From Cydia pomonella (lineage: Eukaryota > Arthropoda > Insecta > Lepidoptera > Tortricidae): DNA of 64,000 nt. The stretch spans positions 9,114,001 to 9,178,000 of the forward strand of contig NC_084721.1 of the NCBI RefSeq assembly GCF_033807575.1, given 5' to 3'. The translations under genes were made by a program, and so were the position numbers. Of this stretch, positions 56,495-64,000 are shown one piece after another (positions within the stretch are counted from its first letter, which is position 1; every line of letters begins with the position of its first letter). The notes under the pieces were generated by a model. It ran no database searches and was not told where the DNA came from. It worked only from the letters and a program-made list of their open reading frames with translations.

Positions 56495-59400
56495 TCAGTG
56501 CGCGCGCCACTTGTCGGCGCTGTCCTTGCGCGCGTGCGGCGCCAGCGAGGCGCGCACGCCGCCCAGCACGTCGGCCGCGCCGCCTGCCGCCAGCGCCAGC
56601 GGCGCCACGGCGGCGCCCGGCAGGTGCCGCAGCACGCCCACTCCGCTCTCGCAGCGCGCGGCTAGGGCCATCGTTGCTGCCGTTTCCGCGAAACCCTGCA
56701 TATGAGAAAAACGTTAATTTTAGCGAGGTAAACACTTAGGTAAAATGTACCCGAAAATTTATATGCGATTGCAAAGAATATTTTATACGTCTCGTACCGA
56801 TGCCAGCGTATCGAACACCGTCTCATTAGTCACATGTAACGACATTGTACCGGAAACCCTACCTCCTTGACGGTGTGGTAGGCGGTGGCCACGCCCTGGC
56901 GGATGTCCTGCGGCATGCGCGCGGGGTCGCGGCGGCGGCGGCGGCGCCGCTCGCGCCGCTCGTACGCCGGCGCCAGTTGTAATGTCGGCGCGGGCGTTAG
57001 CATGTCGAACGCCGTTTCCGCCGTCGCCTGCCACAAAGAAACAATTCTTATGACGCTAAATTGTGATTACAAATTAAATAGTTTACATCTTTAGTTGATC
57101 ATAAATAGTAGTTTTAAGAGAGGTTGTCAGTTCGAATTGGAAAGATGGTTTCACAAGAACCAGGGCCTGCGCCCATTTTTAGGATAAGTTTGCCAGAAAT
57201 TGACACCACGGATAGGTACAAGGGCGCGTCGCAGCATCGGGTGTGTGCAGCATGAAGGCAGACCTGTATGAGCTGCAGCAGGCGCGTGGTGATGTCGAGC
57301 GCGGCGACGGCGGTGCGCGCGGTGAAGGAGGCGGCGCCGCGCCGCAGCCCGTGCACCAGGCGCCCGTCCCGCCGCCACTGCTCCACCGGCAGCCACACCA
57401 GGTCGCGAATGCCCGTTACTGCAAACAATAGTACATTGTGCAACGAGGGGGGTAACTGAAATTTTGGATACGAGGGTGGTAATTCCCAACAGCAGCAGGC
57501 TGGAGGGAATTGAAGACCCGAGTTTGCAATATTCTTACCCCCGCAGTTACACACAATGTTTTTCATCACACTTGCGAAGAAAACTGAACTAAACTAAAAA
57601 CTAAATTTTAAGCGAAATAATTCTTAAATTTTGGAATTTCTTGGCAGGTGAGGCATCGAAGGCACAGACCTATTCGGCATTCAGCCACGATTAAAATTAT
57701 GTAAAAATGTTTAAACGGCTAATAAATTAATCAAATTAAGTAATTTTAAACATAAACAAAAATATTAAATTATAAACGTCAGTATTTGAAAAGTAAAACT
57801 CATTTATGCTAACTTGGTTTGTATGAATAAGTGACATAAAAAATAAAAAACTATAACTCCCTAGGGAGTTATAGCTTATTTTCACACCCCATAACTCCCG
57901 CGGGAACAAAATAGTCCTTTGTCCTTCAGCACTCCTGCATGAAATAAGATCTTTTTTGAGCAAGTGTGATGAAAAAACTTGTAATAATCGGGTAGGACGA
58001 CACTACGACCGAGCTGTACGGTAATATATGGCTTTGCCAGAAGTAGATGACCGTTTCACACACCTTCATACAACTTATCTGAATATGGTATGAAATTGGT
58101 AAGAAAACATGAAGTTGTTAATAATAGACATTTTGTATGAATTTTCGGATCTTCACCCCTCTGAACTTAACTGGAGTTTTCAATTTAGAATTGAATTTTG
58201 ATTTTCTTTTCTGACTCGATTAGTGAATAGCACAGAAAACAAAAAAAAACTGTAGAATAGTAACATACGCTTGAAGTGTGTTGCAAGAGAGAGGTGAGAT
58301 AAAATCAAAATTCCGACAATTAAGGTTAAGTGTGTAACTAACCCAGTATTAAACGGTTTAATTTAGCTTGTCCCCGTATATATACCTAGGTATATACCTA
58401 AATTGCTTCTTTTGTATAAATAGTGCTTATTGCAATCGAGGTTTTGACTACTTCTACTTAACCGATTTTAATTCATTAAATGTCGTATTACTGTTGGAGC
58501 GCAAAAACACTAACCGAACAAAAATTACGAGGGTTGCTATTTATATATCCGGAAACCGGGATTACAATCTTCTTAAATAGTATATTTGACCTCCATGGTA
58601 AAATTTCAACTTTTTTAAGTACTGGCCGGTATATATTTTCTTTCTTATTAACGCTAGTGTTTTGTTTTTGACGGGTTTTAAATGTCATCTCGCTGCAAGA
58701 ATGGAACTCACTCGTGAAAATATTCGTGCTATGATTTATTATGACTTTCGGCGTGGTTTAACGCAACAACAGTGCATAGATCAACTATCTTCAACTTTTG
58801 GTGATGAAGCTCCATCTAAAACTACTGTGTATCACTGGTTTAGTGAGTTCAATCGTGGACGTAGTATGCTTACGGACGAAGTTAAGGCAGGTCGCCCGAA
58901 ATCGGTTGTCGTTGTACCACAAAATATTGAGGCTGTGCGAAAACTTATAATGGACGACCGACATGTTACGTACCGCGAGATAGAGGCGACTCTGGGTATT
59001 TCTATGACTAGCATTAATAGCATTATATTACATGATCATTTAGCTGTAAAAAAAAAATTTGTTCGCGTTGGATACTGCACAACTTAACTAAGGAGCAAAA
59101 AGATGCTCGCGTCGAATGGTGCAATAAAACGTTAAAAAAATATAACCGTGGTGACTCAAAGGCCGTTTATAACATCTATACAGGTGACGAATCCTGGATC
59201 TATGCATACGATCCCGAAACGAAGCAACAATCAACGGTATGGGTGTTTCAAAATGAGCCGAACCCTAAGAAAGTTACTCGTGCAAAAAGTACATTGAAAC
59301 AAACATGGCCTGCTTCTTCGGTATTAATGGCCATGTAGCTACAGTGCCACTAGAAAACCGTAAAACGGTTAATTCAGATTGGTACACGACCATTTGCTTA

Positions 59401-62400
59401 CTGGAAGTATTTGAACAAATTCGTGAAACTAACCAGCGACGAAGAATCATTCTTCATCATGACAATGCCAGCTGTCATACGTCACGCGAAACAACTCTAT
59501 TTTTGGAAGGTCAAAATGTGGAATTAACGGGTCATCCGCTGTACAGCCCTGACTTGGCACCCAATGATTTTTATTTATTTCCCAATATAAAAAATAAATT
59601 ACGCGGTCAACGATTTTCGACCGCTGAAGATGCTGTCGACGCATTCAAACAACACGTTATGGAGGTACCTCAGGCGGAGTAGCAGAAGTGCTTCAAAAAT
59701 TGGTTCACACGAATGCAAAAGTGCATAGATCATCAAGGGGAATACTTTGAAAAACAATAAAACCATATTCAGCCGTGTACGTTTGTTTGTTTTTTTGTTT
59801 CCGGATATATAAGTAGCAACCCTCGTATAACCCATGAACTCTTTCATACCATCGATAAGACTTACCGTCATTATTTATTACATTCCATTACTTTTTAAAT
59901 ATTTTTGACATAATTGGTTTTCCGCAAGGCAATTTTGTGTTCAATACAAAAAATCTACTTTATGCAAATACAGAAAGAGGTTTATCTATTTAACATGAAA
60001 CTGCAGAACGTTCTCGAACATCTCAACTCAGGCCAGTGCGAGGAAAAAACAAAAAATATTGCAAGTGAAAAGAGATAGAGCATAGACGCTAGTTGCGACA
60101 TATGTTGCGGAGTTGCCGAACTCCGGTGTACGTGCTTGACGCTAGATGGCACTATCATCAAAGGTAAAATCCTAGTGTAATGTGGACAATATTTCCTTGA
60201 CTGTAAAGTTCAAATTATTGTAACGGGCAAGGACTCATCTCTTTCGAAATAAGATAATATGGCCTATACATGTCGGCGACAACGGTTTTCATAGTAATCT
60301 AGGCATATTTCGCTTCCATTGTTTTTTTTTCTGTGGTGGAAAGCGAAGGCGTAACACATGAAAATATTATAGTCTAGCCCGACCAATCAAAGATAACTTC
60401 AGGATGTTTACTACTTACTCAACTGCAGCAGCGAGTGCATGGGCCCAATGCCGCCGAGCAGGCCGGGCAGCTGGTGCCGCTTGATGTCCGACAACCATTC
60501 GTGCAAGGCCCATTGTACCAGCTTCTCTAGGCCAAGTAGCCCAAGTCTGTAACAAAAAATACCAAATCAATTTCAAGACGGCGCCATTATTAGACGGCTG
60601 AGTAAGTATATATTATAAAATTGATCCCATGCAGATCAAAGTCTTTCGGTCATGTTTTTGCGGTCAAAATTCCGCGTATATTCATTTATTTTTTCAAGTA
60701 AAAGTCATAGCAAGGACAAAAGAAAGTGAAACTGGTATAAACCTGTTTATTTGGATGCATCTTTTGCTATGTATTTTTTAAGCCTAAAATACTTAAGTAA
60801 TTTTTTTAACAAGCAGATACGTCTGCGAGCGTTACTCCAAATTTTATATTAAAGGAAAAATCTTTCCATTCCTTCCCTTATGTATACACGCCTTTGGGTT
60901 TGCGAGGTTCTGGTAGGCTTCCGTAGGTCAATTGGTTAAGAGCAAACGTACGGATTGCGGAGGTTGGGGGTTCAAGTCCTGCCGGAAGCGTAAATTTTTA
61001 TTTTTTTCTTTTAATATAAAATCTAAAATACTTAACTAGAAGATGAGATTTGTAGGTACTGCCTTACAATTAAGCCTCTTCAGTGTGAGCTCTGAGCAGT
61101 TTAGCTACTCGAGTCCCATGAGCAGCCCGGCCGCAGGTCCCGCATGTAGTCTAACCGGGACCTCGGTTCTGCCCTCCTGTAGGTATTCACTTGTAGTCTA
61201 GCCTCTTGAGTGTAAGCTCCAAACAGTTGAGTTGCCCCAGGCTCATGAGCAGCCCGGCCACAGGTCCCGCATGTAGTCTAACCAGGACCTCGGTACTACC
61301 CTCCTGTAGGTACTCACTTGTAGTTGAGCCTCTTGAGTGTGAGCTCCGACCAGTTGAGTTGCCCCAGGCCCATGAGCAGCCCGGTCACAGGTCCCGCGGA
61401 CAGTTCCCGCATATAGTCTAACCGGGACCTCGGTACTGCCCTCCTGTAGGTACTCACTTGTAGTCGAGCCTCTTGAGTGTGAGCTCCGAACAGTTGAGTT
61501 GCCCCAGACCCATGAGCAGCCCGGCCACAGGTCCCGCGGACAGGTCCACGCGCTTGCCGACGTAGTCTAACCGGATCGGGACCTCGGGTGAAAACACTAC
61601 TCTCCTGTGGAAACAAGCGTATAGGTGGATAAGTTGATTTTCGTCACTCGTTGCTATAGCTTTGTTCGATATCGATTTAGCATGATTCAAGTCAGTCAAA
61701 CAAAGTTCTAAAACATACCTGAAGTAAATCGGCGAGTCATCAACGGGTTCCAGGTCGACCGCCACTTTAGTGGTGGGCTTCTCCTGACTAATGCCCAGAC
61801 GGTTGAAGTCTTCCTCCAGTTGTATGAGGTTCTCGGACACCAGGCGCTCGGCTTCGTAGGGCTCCATGAGAGGCTCGTCGTCTCGGATCACTGGAATTTC
61901 AACCTTATTTAGTAAAGTGTACGGTACAGTTTACATCATCGTCATTTTAGCCTCCAGTCGCCCACTGATGAGCTTAGGCCTCTCTTCGTGTACGCCACTT
62001 ATCCCGGCCTTGGGCTAGTCTCATCCAGAAGTGTCCTGCGATTTTTCACATGTCATCCACCCAATGAGCCAACGGGCAAAAGCTGCCAATCCGTCAACAT
62101 TTTACTCCAGTATTATTTAGTCTCAAAATTAGTCCTTGCGAGAAAGAGTTCCGCACCGAAATTAGCTCTGTTTTTATACATAGCACTTACTAGTTTAATT
62201 TAGGCTCAAAGCAAGAGCGTCTCCAAGCGAAGTCGATGTTAGTGACAGGCCTTTCAAGTGCCTCACTACGCTAGTGAGTGAATATAAAAAAACCCTGTGA
62301 GTTCTGCCACAGGGAATAGCCTATATTTCTATAGTCATAAAGTATACAATCGTACCAGTTTCATTAAGGCTCAAAGAGTCCGCGTCTCCCGACGACCTGA

Positions 62401-63476
62401 GTGTTGGTCCAGGTCTTTCAAGTGGCTTACTAAAGTTGTCACCGAAGATCGATCCTGCGAGGTTTACAGTGGAAAATTACATAGAGAATACAATCGTACC
62501 AGTTTCGTTGAGGCTTAAAGCATCCGCGTCTCCCAGCGAAGTCGGTGTTGGCGGCGGGTCCTTCAAGTGGCTGGCTATGCTCATGACTGGAGGCCGATGT
62601 GTTGGTGTGGTCTGGCGTGAGCTACTTGAATCTGTTGACAGCCCGCTTACGCTCTTTGTGTCGTCATCTGTAGAAACAATGATGTGATATAGTTTTGTTG
62701 TGAATATAAAAATAAAACGAATCGTTTAAAATAATAAATAAATATTATAGGACATTATTACATAAATTGACTAAGTCCCACAGTAAGCTCAATAAGGCTT
62801 GTATTGAGGGTACTTAGACAACGATATATATAATATATAAATATTTATAAATACTTAAATACATAGAAAACACCCATGACTCAGGAACAAATATCCATGC
62901 TCATCACACGAATAAATGCCCTTACCAGGATTTGAACCCGGGACCATCAGCTTCGTAGGCAGGGTCACTACCCACTAGGCCAAATCGGTCGTCAAACCGG
63001 TCGTCGTCCGGTCGTCGGTCGGTCGGTCGGTCGGTCGTTTATATTTAGACAAATTGCAGGAAGCTGATTTTAGACTTGATATTTTAATTTTTTTTATGCC
63101 AAAAAGTATTTAAAGGTAAATTATAATTTAGTATTGACAATTGGATGGAATGCTCTATTTGTTTCAATTATTTCTTTTTTTATATCAGCATGGATTGTGT
63201 ATAACTGACTTAGGCGATTAAGTTTGAAATATGATGGGTGTGAATTATTTTAATGTTTACTCGCACCTATTTCTTAATTTTTAATTTACCATTGTTTTCG
63301 TCCGTGCCAAGCTTGGAGAAGAATCCGACGAGGAACGCCAGCGTATCCTGGTCCAGGTTGAATCGTAGCGGCAGTAGTGATACTTTAAGGCAGCACTCGT
63401 GCGCGGAGAGCGCTGGGTCAGGTCTCATGTGCACGGCCTTTATCACCAACTGGGCATAAACTGGGTGGTTAGTCAT
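56495..63476 (-). CDS. Atg2: ATG2, autophagy lipid-transfer protein; C-terminal part only
   Basis: Eight minus-strand exons: 63290-63476, 62500-62667, 61719-61890, 61458-61604, 60419-60546, 57264-57418, 56863-57027 and 56495-56695 (TGA at 56495-56497). Phases agree throughout. The first exon follows an acceptor (TGCCAG), so the 5' end, including the chorein domain, lies beyond 64 kb. Family wording: 'VSLLPLRFNLDQDTLAFLVG', 'SPIYFR', 'EVPIRLDYVGKRVD', 'AGLLMGLGQLNCSELTLKRL', 'GLLGLEKLVQWALHEWLSDI', 'LPGLLGGIGPMHSLLQL', 'LVWLPVEQWRRDGRLVHGLR' and 'RQGVATAYHTVKE'. This is the conserved CAD/C-terminal region. ATG2 is a rod that moves lipid from ER to the growing phagophore with Atg18/WIPI and Atg9. 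Two exons have tandem copies in the downstream introns. The last exons are very GC-rich. Confidence 0.92.
58528..59825 (+). mobile_element. full-length mariner transposon in an ATG2 intron
   Basis: 1,298 bp between TA dinucleotides (58526-58527 and 59826-59827), the mariner target. Terminal inverted repeats: left cgagggttgctatttatata continuing 'tccgga', right 'tccggatatataagtagcaa' continuing 'ccctcg'; one mismatch over about 28 bp. It contains one transposase gene, now broken. Confidence 0.93.
58701..59758 (+). pseudogene. mariner transposase, broken by two frameshifts and a stop
   Basis: Start MELTRENIRAMIYYDFRRGL at 58701. The N-terminal helix-turn-helix region ('PSKTTVYHWFSEFNRGR', 'AGRPKSVV') is intact to a run of ten A at 59047, where the frame shifts. 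The middle piece gives 'NLTKEQKDARVEWCNKTL' and 'GDESWIYAYDPE' (first catalytic Asp). A second shift near 59308 leads to 'ACFFGINGHVATVPLE', 'RRIILHHDNASCHTS' (second Asp) and 'YSPDLAPNDFYLFP' (third Asp); the last two Asp are 34 residues apart, the DD34D spacing of mariners. A TAG at 59680-59682 cuts off the last 25 or so residues. Not functional as it stands. Confidence 0.92.
60917..60989 (+). tRNA. tRNA-like sequence (pseudogene or SINE head)
   Basis: 73 nt with a perfect 7-bp acceptor stem (gcttccg with cggaagc), a D-arm of normal form (taggtcaattggttaagagc) and a T-loop 'ggttcaagtcc' that matches the internal B box. A short t-run follows at about 61002-61007. The D-stem has one mismatch, the T-stem is imperfect, and the anticodon arm pairs badly with no T at the position before the anticodon. 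No anticodon can be named. A decayed tRNA or tRNA-derived SINE head is more likely than a working gene. Confidence 0.55.
61070..61456 (-). repeat. three extra tandem copies of an ATG2 exon with splice sites
   Basis: Units of about 125-140 bp repeat the exon 61458-61604. The nearest copy (61318-61443) has an acceptor (CTACAG), a donor (GTGAGT), no stop, and 126 nt in the same phase as the real exon. It codes 'LDYMRELSAGPVTGLLMGLG' then 'QLNWSELTLKRLNYK', with Cys to Trp in the LNCSEL motif. The next (61191-61303) has lost 13 nt, shifting frame into a TGA. The farthest (about 61070-61183) has lost its donor. Confidence 0.88.
62196..62440 (-). repeat. two decayed tandem copies of another ATG2 exon
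   Basis: 62356-62440 and about 62200-62280 repeat the 3' part of exon 62500-62667. Shared minus-strand stretches include 'ggagacgcgga', 'gagcctta' and, for the nearer copy, the donor 'gaaactg|gtacgattg'. The upstream half of the exon and its acceptor are not recognisable in the copies, so they look like donor-containing exon tails only. Confidence 0.82.
62734..62995 (-). mobile_element. tRNA-derived SINE, full copy
   Basis: Read on the minus strand, the head (62995 downward) shows 'ttggcctagtgggtagtgac' (A-box-like) and 'cccgggttcaaatcctggta' (B box), followed by a body and a (tatataa)-rich tail with 'attatgtaataatg'. This is a pol III promoter-bearing SINE. A truncated copy lies at 25914-26058, and the first bases of a third (aggtcattattacacaa) end the window at 63984. 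Confidence 0.85.
63000..63035. repeat. (tcgg)n microsatellite
   Basis: Runs of gtcggtcggtcggtcggtcg next to the SINE head; also contains ccggtcgtcgtccggtcgtc. Confidence 0.8.
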
Positions 63477-64000
63477 CTGGCAGTTGAGTTGAAGGAGAAA
63501 CTGGCATAGCGTGTATGACGGTCATAATCTGTCATTCTAATATAGACTACACAACGAAAAATATCTAGGAGTAAATACTAGATTGTACAATTATTTATTT
63601 TATGTACGAGCCCATAGTGTCCTCCTCATGCTGGGCAAAGGCCTCGCATTTTTTCATTCCCTTATCCCCATCCTGTGAAGCCTCCCACCAGTATTTGTCA
63701 ATGGCGCCAAGCTCGTCGTGCCATCTACTACGAGGTCTGCCGTGATTCCTTTCAATTTGTGATTGTACCATGAGAGCATAAAACGAATATTATCACCTCG
63801 AAAATTAACCGATATAAGTCGAGGATAAAATAGGCGTTGACGCTAAGGCATTTTTTAGTCTTCATTTGGATGTAAATGCTCGGTCCATGTCTTTTGTTAG
63901 CTACTATAAAAAAAAGGTTCAATACATGGTTGGGCCAAAATCATGGCATCATGTATTAAAGTTTTTTTTTTCTTTTTTTTTATAGGTCATTATTACACAA
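63477..64000. other. ATG2 intron with repeat fragments, to window end
   Basis: 63620-63765 contains 'tgctgggcaaaggcctc' and 'cgtgccatctactacgaggt', phrases I associate with LINE or other retroelement 3' ends common in Lepidoptera; no frame is open. 63984-64000 is the start of another SINE copy. No further ATG2 exon could be found here. Confidence 0.45.

Noticed and set aside
56378..56735. Overlapping GC-rich open frames on the plus and minus strands at 56.4-56.7 kb and 56.9-57.6 kb
   Set aside because: They are shadows of the GC-rich last ATG2 exons, whose own frame matches the family.
1..64000. CRISPR array, bacterial operon or phage-defence system
   Set aside because: All genes are spliced animal genes. 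The only regular arrays are exon-derived or simple repeats without spacer variety.

Overview
The window is nuclear DNA from an insect, most likely a moth or butterfly (Lepidoptera). The genes are split by short AT-rich introns with GT-AG (once GC-AG) borders. Spacers and introns are full of transposons of kinds common in Lepidoptera: I-clade, R1-clade and other LINEs, Copia, mariner, Tc1, tRNA-derived SINEs, foldback MITEs and the 'gggttccgta' repeat. Nothing bacterial or viral is seen, and there is no CRISPR array or operon. The species cannot be named from the sequence alone. Exon models were built by hand from splice sites, reading-frame continuity and remembered family sequences; no search was run.

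Layout. 1-589 (-): first three coding exons of a RhoGAP gene (ARHGAP11A-like), running off the left edge. 957-6048 (-): a complete I-clade LINE with a 13-bp target-site duplication. 6086-7735: a MITE and a broken Copia element. 7.7-13.2 kb: decayed transposon sequence with no convincing gene. 13218-18611 (+): RGP1. 18780-20093 (-): RRP15. 20728-36786 (+): DCAF5, a 15-exon CUL4 substrate-receptor gene with large transposon-filled introns. 38746-40587 (+): intronless TTLL12. 40862-45768 (-): ZFPL1. 46172-50642 (+): mitochondrial ribosomal protein uS5m. 50.6-56.4 kb: gene-free spacer with long inverted repeats. 56495-63476 (-): the 3' part of ATG2, with a whole mariner element inside one intron.

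The host genes are unrelated housekeeping genes: Golgi trafficking (RGP1, ZFPL1), ribosome biogenesis and translation (RRP15, uS5m), ubiquitination (DCAF5), autophagy (ATG2), a tubulin-ligase-like protein and Rho signalling. Arrangement is alternately convergent and divergent. RRP15/DCAF5 and ZFPL1/uS5m are head-to-head pairs with ATG-to-ATG gaps of 634 and 403 bp, so they probably share promoter regions. RGP1/RRP15 and TTLL12/ZFPL1 are tail-to-tail.

The most unusual signal is that coding exons have been tandemly duplicated together with their 5' splice sites at four separate places in two genes. These are a 12-donor, 105-bp minisatellite in DCAF5 (31.66-32.89 kb), one decayed extra copy of another DCAF5 exon (24.73-24.92 kb), three extra copies of an ATG2 exon (61.07-61.45 kb; the nearest is still open and in phase) and two decayed copies of a second ATG2 exon (62.2-62.44 kb).
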